Notes: generated from the letters alone by a model not told the origin. DNA of 60,756 nucleotides from Robiginitomaculum sp. (GCA_021776565.1 JAJFFQ010000044.1:1-60756); one strand, 5' to 3'. Numbered from the stretch's first letter, positions 41,782-51,287 are shown. Numbers and translations: made by a program.

Positions 41782-41856
41782 TGGTGGGCGATACTGGGAT
41801 TGAACCAGTGACCCCTACAATGTCAATGTAGTGCTCTCCCGCTGAGCTAATCGCCC
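41782..41856 (-). tRNA. tRNA-Val (anticodon GAC)
   Basis: The minus strand folds as a standard 75-nt cloverleaf with encoded CCA. Acceptor stem GGGCGAT pairs with ATCGCCC; the D-arm contains GCTCAGCGGGAGAGC; the anticodon arm is CTACA-TTGACAT-TGTAG with anticodon GAC; the T-arm is ACTGG-TTCAATC-CCAGT; discriminator A is followed by CCA. Confidence 0.97.
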
Positions 41857-41941
41857 TATGACAAGGAAACCTTGAAACAAGAGCAGCGTCTATAGCCAAG
41901 CGCCCGGCCCCGTGCAAGGGCGCGGGTCAGTCACGTGATAC

Positions 41942-42307
41942 TCAAGCCGCCATAACCCGTTCAACTTCGGCAACAAGTTCGCGCAGGTGAAACGGCTTGG
42001 ACAATACCTTGGCATCTTTGGGTGCCTGATGCCCCGGGTTTAGCGCCACGGCAGCAAAGCCGGTAATGAACATGATTTTCAGTGATTTGTCTTTTTCGGC
42101 GGCCTTGCGTGCCAGTTCTATGCCATCAACGCCGGGCATAACAATATCAGTCAGCAATAAATCAAAGTCAGTTGGTGTCGAGCGTAAAGCATCCAGCCCT
42201 TCATCACCATCAGCGCACGAGATAACCTCATGACCGGCGCGTTCCAGTGCGCCTGCCAGAAAACCTCTCATCGAATCATCATCTTCGGCTAATAAAATTC
42301 GTGCCAT
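41942..42307 (-). CDS. cpdR: Single-domain response regulator CpdR
   Basis: The 121-residue receiver-only protein has acidic pocket EDDD (8-11), phosphoacceptor Asp54 in LLTDIVMPG, ITGFAAVALN and Lys104 in LSKPFH. The segments ARILLAEDDDSMR and ELARKA...KIMFITGFAAVALN match CpdR, which in Caulobacter primes the ClpXP protease for cell-cycle substrates and is controlled by the CckA-ChpT phosphorelay. It ends Met-Ala-Ala, a ClpX-friendly C-terminus. The start at 42307 gives the family length; the upstream extension is not CpdR-like. It is divergent from the N-formylglutamate amidohydrolase gene. Confidence 0.9.
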   Translation of the reverse strand: MARILLAEDDDSMRGFLAGALERAGHEVISCADGDEGLDALRSTPTDFDLLLTDIVMPGVDGIELARKAAEKDKSLKIMFITGFAAVALNPGHQAPKDAKVLSKPFHLRELVAEVERVMAA

Positions 42308-42455
42308 GTCCACTCCTGATACCCGTTTAACCCTCTTTTGGGGCTTTTTTATGGTTGTTCGCCTTAACAATAACCCAAGAGAGTAAAGGGGTTGTGAAGG
42401 CGCAGCATTCTTTGTTGCTCTTGACGAATCCTGACAGGCACGCAAGGGTCTGCAT

Positions 42456-43355
42456 ATGAATGTCTGGAGCACTCTTGACGCGGCGGTAAGGCCTTCACGG
42501 CACATGCCCTGGCCCGGGCTTTATCCTCCGTTTGAAATTTGTACGCCAAAGCGCGCTTTGCCGGTGGTTTTTGCCTCACCTCATTCAGGGCGCTGTTACC
42601 CCAGAGAGTTTCAACAATCCAGTCGTTTGGATGCACGCTCACTACGTTTATCCGAGGATGCCTGGGTTGATGAGTTATTTAATGATGCGCCGCGTTTTAG
42701 TGCCACATTGCTGAGCGCGCGGTTTCCCCGGGCCATGGTGGATGTAAACCGTGCGCCCACAGAGCTGGATCCCGATATGTATGGCGATCATTGCCCACCT
42801 CTGTCGCAGGGAAAAAGTGCGCGTGCCCTTGCCGGGCTGGGGGTTATACCGCGTATCGTCGCCTCAGGCATACCGATTTATAGCAATAAAATACCATATG
42901 CAGAAGCTGTGCAACGCCTACATCATCTGCATGCGCCCTACCATGATGCGCTCTCGAACTTTATGGTTTCCCAAAAACAGCACTGGGGTTGTGCCTTGCT
43001 GATAGACTGTCATTCCATGCCCTCATCATGTGCAGAACATTGCCCGGGAGGGACGGCAGATATTGTTCTTGGCGATGGGCATGGCCGCACCTGCAACCCG
43101 GCACTAGCCACCCATGTCGAGCGCACATTGACCGCTTTTGGATACCGGGTTGTGCGCAATACACCCTATTCTGGCGGATATTCAACGCTGATGTATGGCA
43201 AACCGAAGCTAGGGTTTGAGGCCTTGCAAATCGAGATCAATCGCGCGCTTTATATGGATGAGAAACGGTTTGAAAAAACGAATGAATTTGCAAGGCTGCG
43301 TAACAATATGGGAAAGCTCTGCAAGGCAATTTGCACTTTTATACGCTCTGCATAA
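42456..43355 (+). CDS. N-formylglutamate amidohydrolase family protein
   Basis: The 299-residue protein has the family's zinc-type motifs: VVFASPHSGRCYP (about 34-46), DAWVDELF, RAPTELDP, LLIDCHSMPS and a C-terminal LQIEINRALYMDE. The family hydrolyses N-formylglutamate to formate and glutamate in histidine breakdown, but many alphaproteobacterial members stand alone, as here, without other hut genes; the true substrate is then unsure. It is divergent from cpdR and followed by a GC-rich hairpin. Confidence 0.85.
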   Translation: MNVWSTLDAAVRPSRHMPWPGLYPPFEICTPKRALPVVFASPHSGRCYPREFQQSSRLDARSLRLSEDAWVDELFNDAPRFSATLLSARFPRAMVDVNRAPTELDPDMYGDHCPPLSQGKSARALAGLGVIPRIVASGIPIYSNKIPYAEAVQRLHHLHAPYHDALSNFMVSQKQHWGCALLIDCHSMPSSCAEHCPGGTADIVLGDGHGRTCNPALATHVERTLTAFGYRVVRNTPYSGGYSTLMYGKPKLGFEALQIEINRALYMDEKRFEKTNEFARLRNNMGKLCKAICTFIRSA

Positions 43356-43360
43356 AAAAA

Positions 43361-43380
43361 CCGCGCCCGTTTGGGCGCGG
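43361..43380. terminator. GC-rich hairpin after N-formylglutamate amidohydrolase gene
   Basis: CCGCGCCC-GTTT-GGGCGCGG is a perfect 8-bp stem 6 bases after the stop codon. A run of seven A precedes it, so the T-run lies on the minus strand; on the plus strand the downstream flank is AAAGTTAT. Two smaller hairpins follow (43401-43413, 43415-43431) before typA. Confidence 0.5.
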
Positions 43381-43569
43381 AAAGTTATGTAGGGAGGAAA
43401 CACCCAAAAGGGTGGCGGTGTGTAACACCGCGTACCAGATAATATATTGCGCCGCACAAAAATCAAGAGTGCAGTGCACAAAACTGAAACTTTGGCTATC
43501 TTTTGGATCATGATTGCTTTAGCTGACGCGTTTGTCTGTTTCAGGCAAAATACCTGAGAGTAAAATTCA

Positions 43570-45393
43570 ATGCGCAACATTGCCATCATTGCCCACGTTG
43601 ACCACGGCAAAACCACGCTGGTCGATCAGATGCTTATCCAGACCGGTGTGTTCGCCGCTCATGAAAAACGCCCTGAGCGGGCAATGGATAATATCGATCA
43701 GGAGCAGGAGCGTGGCATCACTATTATGGCCAAATGCGCCAGTGTGACCTGGCAGGAAACGCGCATCAATATAATCGACACCCCGGGTCACGCAGATTTT
43801 GGCGGCGAGGTAGAGCGCATCCTGTCTATGGTCGATGGGGCAGTTCTGCTTATTGATGCTGCCGAAGGGCCAATGCCGCAAACCCGCTTTGTATTGTCCA
43901 AGGCGCTGGAACTGGGATTATGCCCGATGGTGGTGCTGAACAAGGTGGATCGTACCGGCGCAGACCCCGAAAAAGCATTAAATGCCGTTTTTGATCTGTT
44001 TTCTGATCTTGGTGCCAATGACAAGCAACTGGACTTTCCTTTTGTTTATGCTGCCGGGCGGGATGGTTGGGCCAGCCGGCAAGAGGGGGTGGTCGGCAAA
44101 GACCTGACCCCATTGTTTGAAACCATTGTTGAACACGCCCCGCCACCAGAGGCGGCCAAACGTAGAGAGCAGCCATTTTCAATGCTGGTGTCCATGCTGG
44201 ATGCTGATCCTTATGTGGGGCGGGTGCTGACCGGGCGTATAGAAACTGGCTCAATACGCGTGGGGGATCTGGTGCAAGCTTTAGCCCGAACCGGAGAACC
44301 AATAGAGCGCGCCCGGCTGTCCAAACTATTTGTCATGCAAGGTATGGAACGTATCCCTGCCGAAGAAGTTCATGCAGGCGATATTGCCGCGATTGCCGGG
44401 TTTGGCACAGCCAATGTGGCCGATACCCTGGCCGCGCCTGAAGTCAAAGACCCAATAACGGCAACGGCCATCGATCCGCCAACCATGGCGGTGACCATTT
44501 CAATCAATGATTCGCCATTGGGTGGGCGTGATGGCGACAAAGTACAATCGCGGGTTATCCGTGAACGTCTGCTTCGTGAAGCACGATCCAATGTAGCTAT
44601 CGAGGTACGCGACGCCAGCACCGGTGCCGATGCCCTGGAATTGGCCGGACGAGGTGAGTTGCAACTTGGCGTATTGATTGAAACCCTGCGCCGGGAAGGC
44701 TTCGAGCTTTCTGTATCCCGACCTCGCGTATTGATACGAACCGATGAGCAAACCGGCGAACGGCTGGAGCCATATGAGGAAGTTATCTGCGATGTGGATG
44801 AAGCCCATTCGGGCACGGTGATAGAGAGCCTGACACAGCGCAAGGCAGAGTTAAAAAACATGTCCCCGGCCGGGGCTGGCCATATTCGGCTGGTCTTTGA
44901 TGCACCATCCCGGGCGTTAATCGGTTATGGTGGGCGGTTTTTAACCGAAACCCGTGGCAAGGGCGTGCTAAACCGGGTGTTTTCACACTGGGGGCCGTGG
45001 CGCGGCGTTATCGAGGATCGTCAACGCGGTGCGCTGATCTCTATGGTGGATGGCAAAGCCTCAGCTTTTGCGCTAATGAATATAGAGCCGCGCGGTACGC
45101 TATTCATTGGCTCTGGCGAACAGGTTTATGGCGGCATGATTATTGGTGAATGTACGCGCGGCGATGATTTGATGGTCAATCCGATCAAAGGTAAAAAGCT
45201 GACCAATATGCGCGCCTCAGGCAAGGATGATGCGATCACGCTGATAACGCCAAAGCGTCTCACTTTGGAACAGGCCATCGCCTGGATCGCCGATGACGAG
45301 CAGGTTGAAGTTACACCTAGCGTCACCCGTGTACGAAAAATAGAACTCGATCCAATAAAAAGAAAGCAAAAACAAAAACTTATAAAAAACTGA
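43570..45393 (+). CDS. typA: Translational GTPase TypA/BipA
   Basis: The 607-residue GTPase has G1 [10 protein letters not shown] (8-17), G2 in ERGITI, G3 [12 protein letters not shown] and G4 NKVDR, then the EF-G-like domains and the TypA C-terminal domain ([33 protein letters not shown]). It binds the ribosome and acts in subunit assembly and stress or cold adaptation. Length is normal. It stands alone on the plus strand, followed 71 bases later by an XRE regulator gene. Confidence 0.96.
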   Translation: MRNIAIIAHVDHGKTTLVDQMLIQTGVFAAHEKRPERAMDNIDQEQERGITIMAKCASVTWQETRINIIDTPGHADFGGEVERILSMVDGAVLLIDAAEGPMPQTRFVLSKALELGLCPMVVLNKVDRTGADPEKALNAVFDLFSDLGANDKQLDFPFVYAAGRDGWASRQEGVVGKDLTPLFETIVEHAPPPEAAKRREQPFSMLVSMLDADPYVGRVLTGRIETGSIRVGDLVQALARTGEPIERARLSKLFVMQGMERIPAEEVHAGDIAAIAGFGTANVADTLAAPEVKDPITATAIDPPTMAVTISINDSPLGGRDGDKVQSRVIRERLLREARSNVAIEVRDASTGADALELAGRGELQLGVLIETLRREGFELSVSRPRVLIRTDEQTGERLEPYEEVICDVDEAHSGTVIESLTQRKAELKNMSPAGAGHIRLVFDAPSRALIGYGGRFLTETRGKGVLNRVFSHWGPWRGVIEDRQRGALISMVDGKASAFALMNIEPRGTLFIGSGEQVYGGMIIGECTRGDDLMVNPIKGKKLTNMRASGKDDAITLITPKRLTLEQAIAWIADDEQVEVTPSVTRVRKIELDPIKRKQKQKLIKN

Positions 45394-45464
45394 ACATTCG
45401 GCACGCCTTTTGCTTCCTTGAGGGCAGGTGTTATCTACGACACCAGAGTTTGAGGTATGTTATT

Positions 45465-45842
45465 ATGGTCAGTACAATTGATATTCATGTCGGGCGCCGA
45501 TTGCGCCGCCGTCGTCGCCTTTTGGGCATGACCCAGCAGGGGCTTGGCGAACAGGTGGGCATCCGTTTCCAGCAAATTCAAAAATACGAATGTGCTGCCA
45601 ACCGCATTAGTGCCAGTCGCCTGTTTGACCTTTCCGAGGCTTTGCATGTTCCGGTGCAATACTTCTATGATGGTCTTAGCAACGAAGAAGCGGCCAATGA
45701 TTCCAATGTTTTGCCTGCCGATATTCTTACCCAGGGCGAAACAATGGAACTTGTCCGGGCGTATTATACACTGGACGAAAGCACACGGCGCCGTCTTTTG
45801 GAACTGGCCAAAGCCATGAGTGGATCAGCCCCGGCTGCTTAG
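45465..45842 (+). CDS. XRE-family helix-turn-helix regulator
   Basis: The 125-residue protein has an HTH_3 domain (about 8-65: VGRRLRRRRRLLGMTQQGLG, FQQIQKYECAANRISASRLF) and a helical C-terminal tail with TMELVRAYYTLDESTRRRLL. This SinR-like type is conserved and often multi-copy in alphaproteobacteria. GAGG lies 9 bases before the ATG at 45465. Its TAG stop codon forms the first three bases of the inverted-repeat element at 45840-46105. Confidence 0.9.
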   Translation: MVSTIDIHVGRRLRRRRRLLGMTQQGLGEQVGIRFQQIQKYECAANRISASRLFDLSEALHVPVQYFYDGLSNEEAANDSNVLPADILTQGETMELVRAYYTLDESTRRRLLELAKAMSGSAPAA

Positions 45843-46105
45843 GTCGTGAACCATAAACAGGATCAACATGGTATGTGACAATTTGTTCGGATAACAGGCG
45901 CAAAGCCGAAGGAAGCCCCATGGCTTTCAAGACTTTGCAACGCATTAACCGGACACATTGGTCATATCCGAAAGGACGTGCAACCCGCGTTAATCTGCGG
46001 CGTCGAAGGTCTCAACCGTATCCTGGATACGCTTTTCACCCTTCTTCTGGCATATTTTAACGGTTTAGCACGCCATTTTGACCCTGTTTACGAGTTCACG
46101 ACCTA
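45840..46105. mobile_element. Putative MITE-like element with about 32-bp inverted ends
   Basis: The outer 12 bases are perfect inverted repeats: TAGGTCGTGAAC (45840-45851) and GTTCACGACCTA (46094-46105). Similarity continues inward to 45871 and 46073 (left ATAAACAGGATCAACATGG; right reads GTAAACAGGGTCAAAATGG on the other strand). The 200-base interior encodes no recognisable protein. No clear target duplication is seen. The right end abuts the dispersed word at 46105. A non-mobile regulatory or RNA structure is the alternative. Confidence 0.5.
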
Positions 46106-46361
46106 GGGTCAGGCCTCGTCAATGTAGGTCTTGTATTGAATACTATGGTTCCTCCCCGTCCCCAGGGTTTTGGCCACAGCCGTGCGTACCCCTTGCTTTA
46201 GTGTGCAAAAATGCCGCATATTACATTGGGTTACACTGGACGGGGCAAATAACACATGAACTGGTGCATATTTCTGTCCATTTGTGCTAAACGCCCGTCG
46301 GCGTTTCGCTTCTGGCAAGCGAATGTCATTATTGTATAAATATCAAAGGCATGATGCTGTC
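45843..46361. other. Intergenic stretch between the XRE regulator and acyl-ligase genes
   Basis: It holds the inverted-repeat element, the dispersed word AGGGTCAGGCCTCGT at 46105-46119, and then about 240 bases with no supported gene. The 61-codon open frame at 45875-46060 lies inside the element, has skewed Arg-rich composition and no family resemblance, so I do not call it. Confidence 0.65.
46105..46119. repeat. Copy of dispersed word AGGGTCAGGCCTCGT
   Basis: Identical over 15 bases to 24373-24387; the third copy is on the opposite strand at 128-141. It directly abuts the right end of the inverted-repeat element. Confidence 0.6.
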
Positions 46362-48122
46362 ATGAATGATCTTCAACCGACACCGACGAAAAGTGGGATT
46401 CCGCGCAGATTTGCAAATTTTGATTTGCTGACAGATGCGCTGGATTATGCCGCAAAGGGTCAGGCCGGGCTTAATTTTTACACGGCCCGCAACGGGCTTG
46501 AAGACGTGCTATCCTACGCGCAATTGCGCACACGCGCCCTTGATGCTGCCCGGCGTATGTTGGCCGCCGGTCTGACCTCGGGGGATCGGGTGGCCATTAT
46601 CGCCGAAACGGATGCAGAATTTGTTGTAACATTTTTTGGTTGTGAATATGCCGGCTTGATCCCCGCACCCTTGCCCCTTCCCGTCGCCTTTGGCGGTAAG
46701 GAAGGATACATCGCACATTTAAAGCGGATCATGCAGGTGTGTGGCGCCAGTGCCGTGTTTAGCCCGGCATCTTTGGTTGAGTGGATCAAAGATGCAGCAC
46801 AAACCCTGGATTTGGTTTATGCTGGCTCTCTTGCCGAACTTCAACCAGCAAAAAAACCGGATACACCCCTGCCCCGCGCCAAACCGCAAGACATGAGTTA
46901 TTTACAGTTTTCTTCGGGGACTACACGCTTTCCTCTGGGTGTTGAAATTACGCATGAAGCATTTATGGCTAACGCTCAGGCGATATGCCGTGACGGCTTA
47001 CAATTGCGTGAAGATGACCGGGCGTGTTCCTGGTTGCCGTTTTACCATGATATGGGTCTGGTGGGATTTTTGCTAGCTCCAATAGCCGCCCAGCTTACTG
47101 TTGACCTATTACCAACCCGGGACTTTGCCAGACGTTCTTTGGGCTGGTTGAAAATGATTTCAGATAACCGGGCCACGCTCGCCTATAGCCCTTCCTTTGG
47201 CTATGAGCTTTGCGCCCGTCGTGCCCGCACGGCCAAACTCGACCATCTTGACCTTTCTTGCTGGCGTGCTGCCGGTATTGGTGGCGATATGATCCGCCTT
47301 CCTGTGCTGGATCGCTTTACCGAATGTTTTGCCAAAGTAGGGTTCAAGGGTAGTGCTTTTGTTGCCAGTTACGGTATGGCCGAAGCAACGCTGGCGATCA
47401 GTTTTGCGCCGCATGGTCAGGGTCTTGTCTACGATACGCTGGATTTAAACGCCCTTGACCGGGATAGTCTTGCGATGCCGACAAAACCGGGTAGTGGCGT
47501 GCCACAACGCGCATTTGCCCTGTGTGGTGCCGCGCTTCCTGGCCACAAGATAGAAGTACGCAATGCAAAAGGAACGGCTCTGGGTGAGGGCGAAGTAGGA
47601 CGTATTTTTGTCACTGGCCCCAGCCTGATGAAAGAATACTACGGTAATGCAGGAGAAACAGCCTGTGTTTTGACCCCCGATGGCTGGCTTGATACAGGTG
47701 ATCTTGGTTATTTTCGCAATGGCCAGATCGTCATAACTGGTCGGGTCAAGGATTTGATCCTGGTCAATGGGCGTAATGTCTGGCCACAGGATCTTGAGTG
47801 GGCTGCTGAAAATGGCAATGACGTTTTACGTGCCGGTGATGTGGCGGCTTTTTCTATAGACGATGGTGAGGGTGAGCAGGTGATCTTGCTGGTTCAAACC
47901 CGCATTTCTGACCCAGAACGACGCAGCTCTTTATTGAGCGGTATCGAGGGTCTGGTCAGTTCTGAATATGGCCTTTTGGCCAAGGTGGTCAGTGTGCCAC
48001 CCCATAGCCTACCACAAACCTCCTCTGGCAAACTGAGCCGGATCAAGGCGCGGAAAATGTATCTGGAGGGGGCTTTTGAACGTGCGCGTAAATCCAGTCC
48101 TCATGCTGCGGGTACCGCGTGA
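46362..48122 (+). CDS. aasR: Fatty acyl-AMP ligase / acyl-ACP synthetase of the sphingolipid locus
   Basis: The product has 586 residues from the ATG at 46362; ATG codons upstream (46284, 46323) are possible but lack family similarity. Motifs: LQFSSGTTRFPLGVEITHEA (P-loop), LPFYHDMGLVG, YGMAEATLAISF, WLDTGDLGYF and GRVKDLILVNGRNVWPQDLE. This is the fatty acyl-AMP ligase branch, which loads acyl chains on carrier proteins. In Caulobacter the homologous gene beside spt is needed for ceramide synthesis and is proposed to charge the dedicated ACP. The next gene starts inside its stop (GTGA). Confidence 0.85.
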   Translation: MNDLQPTPTKSGIPRRFANFDLLTDALDYAAKGQAGLNFYTARNGLEDVLSYAQLRTRALDAARRMLAAGLTSGDRVAIIAETDAEFVVTFFGCEYAGLIPAPLPLPVAFGGKEGYIAHLKRIMQVCGASAVFSPASLVEWIKDAAQTLDLVYAGSLAELQPAKKPDTPLPRAKPQDMSYLQFSSGTTRFPLGVEITHEAFMANAQAICRDGLQLREDDRACSWLPFYHDMGLVGFLLAPIAAQLTVDLLPTRDFARRSLGWLKMISDNRATLAYSPSFGYELCARRARTAKLDHLDLSCWRAAGIGGDMIRLPVLDRFTECFAKVGFKGSAFVASYGMAEATLAISFAPHGQGLVYDTLDLNALDRDSLAMPTKPGSGVPQRAFALCGAALPGHKIEVRNAKGTALGEGEVGRIFVTGPSLMKEYYGNAGETACVLTPDGWLDTGDLGYFRNGQIVITGRVKDLILVNGRNVWPQDLEWAAENGNDVLRAGDVAAFSIDDGEGEQVILLVQTRISDPERRSSLLSGIEGLVSSEYGLLAKVVSVPPHSLPQTSSGKLSRIKARKMYLEGAFERARKSSPHAAGTA

Positions 48123-49069
48123 TTTCAAGCCCTGAGCGTCCTCTTGTTGCGCTTACCGGTGCCACCGGGTTTTTAGGCCGTTATCTTGTTCAGGCCTTGT
48201 CTGCAAAAAACTATCGTCTGCGGGCACTGGTTCGATCACTGCCTGTGCATGAGCAGTTGGCAGCACACAAATTAGAGTTGATTGCGGGCGATTTGGGCGA
48301 TCAGGCCGCCCTTGAGCGCCTGACCAGGGGTGCAGATACAATTATACATTTGGCGGGAGCCATAAAGGGAAATGATGAGGCATTGATGCGGATCAATGGC
48401 GAAGGCACTAGCCGCCTCGCCGCCGCCTGGCAAAATAATGCCCAGAACGCCCGGTTGATTTGTGTATCTTCTTTTACTGCAAGAGAGCCGCAACTATCCG
48501 CCTATGGAGCCAGCAAGCATTTCGCCGAAAATGCTATGCTGGCTCTGAATGGCAATTGGCTCATAGTTCGCCCGCCAGCGGTTTATGGCCCCTGGGATCG
48601 GGAAACCCTGAGCATTTTCAAGGCGTCCCGTTGGCCCTTGCATCCCATGCTGAACGGTGAAAATGCCCGCCTTAGCCTCATCCATGTGCGTGATGCAGCC
48701 GATGCGCTGTGCGCGCTGGGCCAGGCAGGGCCAAAGCAGCAAATTGTTGAGCTTTCTGATGCAGCACCAGCGGGATATAACTGGCCTGAAATCGTCATGG
48801 CGGCGTGTCGGGCCGCATCCAGCACGCCTCGGCCAGTTCGCCTTCCCCCGGCTCTGGTCAGGCTGGCAGCCACACTTAATGGCAGATTTGCCCGGATGCG
48901 GGGCAAGGTCAGTATTTTCGATGAGGGAAAGGCCCGCGAAATCCTGCACCCGGACTGGACAGCGCAGTTGCAACATCGCGTGCCGGCTGAGGTTTGGGGG
49001 CCAAAAATAACGCTTGGCAAAGGCTTTGCAGAAACCGCATCATGGTATCAAAAAGCGGGCTGGCTATAG
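48119..49069 (+). CDS. cerR: NAD(P)-dependent epimerase-like reductase, ceramide pathway (CerR-like)
   Basis: The 316-residue extended SDR has the nucleotide motif LTGATGFLGRYLVQAL (about 13-28), the catalytic motif YGASKHFAEN (YxxxK) and IHVRDAADALCAL. The start is GTG, overlapping the ligase stop by 4 bases. In Caulobacter the locus SDR CerR reduces the 3-keto group after N-acylation (oxidised ceramide to ceramide). The neighbours here (acyl ligase, ceramide synthase, spt) support the same role. It converges on the ceramide synthase gene with a 6-base overlap. Confidence 0.83.
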   Translation: MISSPERPLVALTGATGFLGRYLVQALSAKNYRLRALVRSLPVHEQLAAHKLELIAGDLGDQAALERLTRGADTIIHLAGAIKGNDEALMRINGEGTSRLAAAWQNNAQNARLICVSSFTAREPQLSAYGASKHFAENAMLALNGNWLIVRPPAVYGPWDRETLSIFKASRWPLHPMLNGENARLSLIHVRDAADALCALGQAGPKQQIVELSDAAPAGYNWPEIVMAACRAASSTPRPVRLPPALVRLAATLNGRFARMRGKVSIFDEGKAREILHPDWTAQLQHRVPAEVWGPKITLGKGFAETASWYQKAGWL

Positions 49070-50209
49070 CGGTTTTTCGTAAACCCGGTAGGTTTTGTAG
49101 GCTTCGCCGCCAAGGGTTTCAATCATCCGGCGAACCGGGGCATTGCCTTCCAGTATCCAGGACATTTCCACCCGTTTAATCGGAGAGTTAAACAAATCCG
49201 ATTCAACCGCATATATCAGCCGAAAAGGTAATATTTGCCCCAACAGACCTTCACTGAATTTTTCCCGAACCCCCATTAGCAACACTCGCGCCGTTGCCGG
49301 ACGGATAACTTTCAGACGCCATAAAAGCTTAAGCCAACCAAACGGCACCAGGCGACCGTTCAAACCATCAATGGCCCCATTTATATCAGGTAGGCAGACA
49401 ATGAAGGCCGCTGGCTCACCGTCAATATCAGCAAACCAGGCCAGTTCCTTGCGAATCAACGGGCGCAATTCCTTGGCCATATGCGCGGCTTCCTTTTCCG
49501 TCATCGGGACAAACCCCCAATTGGTGTGCCAGGCCTCGTTAAAAATGCTGACGATAGTTTTGATTTCCCGGTCATAGTGTTTCATGTCGAACATGCGCAT
49601 ACTCACATGACCACTGCGCCGCTCAGCCATTCGTCGCCATTTTTCAGGGAACAGAAAATCAGTGCCACGAATATAGGCGATGAGATCCTTGGCCTTGGCA
49701 AACCCTGCCGCCTCGATATGCCCGCCCATATAGGCCGGATCATGGGACATGAGCATCATCGGTGGCGTATCAAATCCATCAACCAGAAGGCCGACTTCCT
49801 GATTGATGGAAAGGTTAAACGGCCCTTGAATGGTATCCATACCCCGGTCACGAAGCCAGGCTGAGGCCGTTGCCAGCAATGCCTCCGTAACAGACGGATC
49901 ATCAATGGCGACAATCATGCCAAAATGGCCGGTTTTGTTGTTATTGGCTTTCAGGGCCAGTTGATCGACCTGGGCGCTTATGCGTCCAACTGCCTTATCG
50001 TTTTTTCGGGCTATCCAGTATTGCGCCTCTGCATGTTCAAAATAGGGACTTTGTCCAGGATCAAGAATACCCAGACGTTCAATCTCCAAAGGCGATATCC
50101 AGTTTGGATCATCACCGTAAAGTATGGTGGACAGACGAATAAACTCCCTCAATCCCGCCTTGCCCTTTACGGGTTCAATACAAATATCCCCGGCCACATT
50201 AATTCTCAA
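49064..50209 (-). CDS. bcerS: GNAT-fold bacterial ceramide synthase (bCerS-like)
   Basis: The 381-residue protein is of the type often mislabelled 'dATP pyrophosphohydrolase'. It has a GNAT-like acyltransferase fold: AQYWIARKNDKAVGRISAQV, GFVPMTEKEAAHMAKELRPL, ELAWFADIDGEPAAFIVCLP and a C-terminal MSWILEGNAPVRRMIETLG. The Caulobacter homologue N-acylates 3-ketosphinganine and is unrelated to eukaryotic ceramide synthases. The likely start is TTG at 50209, overlapping the lptG stop; a GTG at 50197 is the alternative. Coupling to lptG/lptF is notable. Confidence 0.83.
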   Translation of the reverse strand: MRINVAGDICIEPVKGKAGLREFIRLSTILYGDDPNWISPLEIERLGILDPGQSPYFEHAEAQYWIARKNDKAVGRISAQVDQLALKANNNKTGHFGMIVAIDDPSVTEALLATASAWLRDRGMDTIQGPFNLSINQEVGLLVDGFDTPPMMLMSHDPAYMGGHIEAAGFAKAKDLIAYIRGTDFLFPEKWRRMAERRSGHVSMRMFDMKHYDREIKTIVSIFNEAWHTNWGFVPMTEKEAAHMAKELRPLIRKELAWFADIDGEPAAFIVCLPDINGAIDGLNGRLVPFGWLKLLWRLKVIRPATARVLLMGVREKFSEGLLGQILPFRLIYAVESDLFNSPIKRVEMSWILEGNAPVRRMIETLGGEAYKTYRVYEKPL

Positions 50210-51287
50210 GCCTCAGAAGAAACCAGCTGCCACCAGCGGCAAACAGAATAGCCGTTGACCAGGCGGCGGCAAACATGGGGATAATATGGGCCTGACCAAG
50301 AGAAAGCAAAATGCCGTCTGCAAGTAAAAAACTGAACCCGGCAATGATAGCAAAGCCCAGATTGCGTGATGTGGTTCCTGCACGACGTTGACCGGCGGCC
50401 ACCGGCGCTGCCAGCAACAGCATGATGAGCGGTGAAAACAGTGTCAGGTATGCCTTTTGCAATTGCAGTTGATAATAATCACCCGAACGCGATCCGGCGG
50501 CATTGCCCTTGATAACCTTGCGTGAACCTGAGGTGGAAATGCTAACCTCTGGATTGGCCAGCTCTAAAATTGTGGACGGGCTAAGGGCCGTGTGCCAGGT
50601 CATGGCCGACATGGAGAACGTGCTAGATCCGCCATCGTCAGAGCCAATAAATCGATCCACGCTGTTGAGTATCCAGGCACCATTGCCTTGCCATTGTGCA
50701 TCATTGGCCTGAATGCGTTCCGAGATTTGCTGATCGCGATTCAGTGAATAAATGGTGACGCCTTCAAGGTTTCGCCCGCCATTGGTGTGGGATTTAATGC
50801 GGATCACGCTATAGGTTGTGCGCGCCCAAACCTCATCACCTGGCTCGGTGTTTGCGGCTGATCGGGTTGCCGCATCCGGGTCGGTTCGCTCCCACCATGA
50901 TACAAAAACCTTGTCAGCACGGGGCACGATCTGATCCGAGAGGAAAAAATAGGCAATGCCGATAAAAAGTGTTAGCGGAACCAGCATGAAAACCGCGCGA
51001 TAGGGCGTTTGGCCAGAGCCGCGCAGGGCAATCATCTCGCTATTTTGTGCCAGTGAAAAGAACGTTAGTGCTGCGCCCAGCAAAGTAGAAATCGGCACCA
51101 GACCTTGCATGGTCACAGGCATACGCAAGGCAATATATTTCAAAAAACCGAAAAAGCCTTCACCGCGCTCGATAATATCAGTTGAGGCACCCAACAGGTC
51201 TATGAGCTGCATCAAGGCTGTAAAGGATAGTAACACCCAGAACATTTTGATTGCCATTTGACGTGAAAGATAACGGGAAAGAATCAT
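50199..51287 (-). CDS. lptG: LptG-family permease (YjgP/YjgQ)
   Basis: The 362-residue inner-membrane protein has the YjgQ layout: N-terminal spans (about 10-125, beginning ILSRYLSRQMAIKMFWVLLS), a periplasmic beta-jellyroll domain (about 130-270, with VIRIKSHTNGGRNLEGVTIY) and three C-terminal spans (LTLFSPLIMLLLAAPVAAG, NLGFAIIAGFSFLLADGILL, IIPMFAAAWSTAILFAAGG). With LptF and LptB2 it would extract lipid from the inner membrane. Its start overlaps the lptF stop by 4 bases. It is followed by ceramide synthase, not lptD, so the cargo may be sphingolipid instead of LPS (inference). Confidence 0.88.
   Translation of the reverse strand: MILSRYLSRQMAIKMFWVLLSFTALMQLIDLLGASTDIIERGEGFFGFLKYIALRMPVTMQGLVPISTLLGAALTFFSLAQNSEMIALRGSGQTPYRAVFMLVPLTLFIGIAYFFLSDQIVPRADKVFVSWWERTDPDAATRSAANTEPGDEVWARTTYSVIRIKSHTNGGRNLEGVTIYSLNRDQQISERIQANDAQWQGNGAWILNSVDRFIGSDDGGSSTFSMSAMTWHTALSPSTILELANPEVSISTSGSRKVIKGNAAGSRSGDYYQLQLQKAYLTLFSPLIMLLLAAPVAAGQRRAGTTSRNLGFAIIAGFSFLLADGILLSLGQAHIIPMFAAAWSTAILFAAGGSWFLLRLEN

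Noticed and set aside
43850-44302. Antisense open frames across typA, spt and the carboxylase genes
   Set aside because: They are shadows of strongly conserved genes, with no motif or upstream site of their own.
45875-46060. 61-codon open frame inside the inverted-repeat element
   Set aside because: No recognisable family, odd Arg-rich composition, and it lies within a probable non-coding element.
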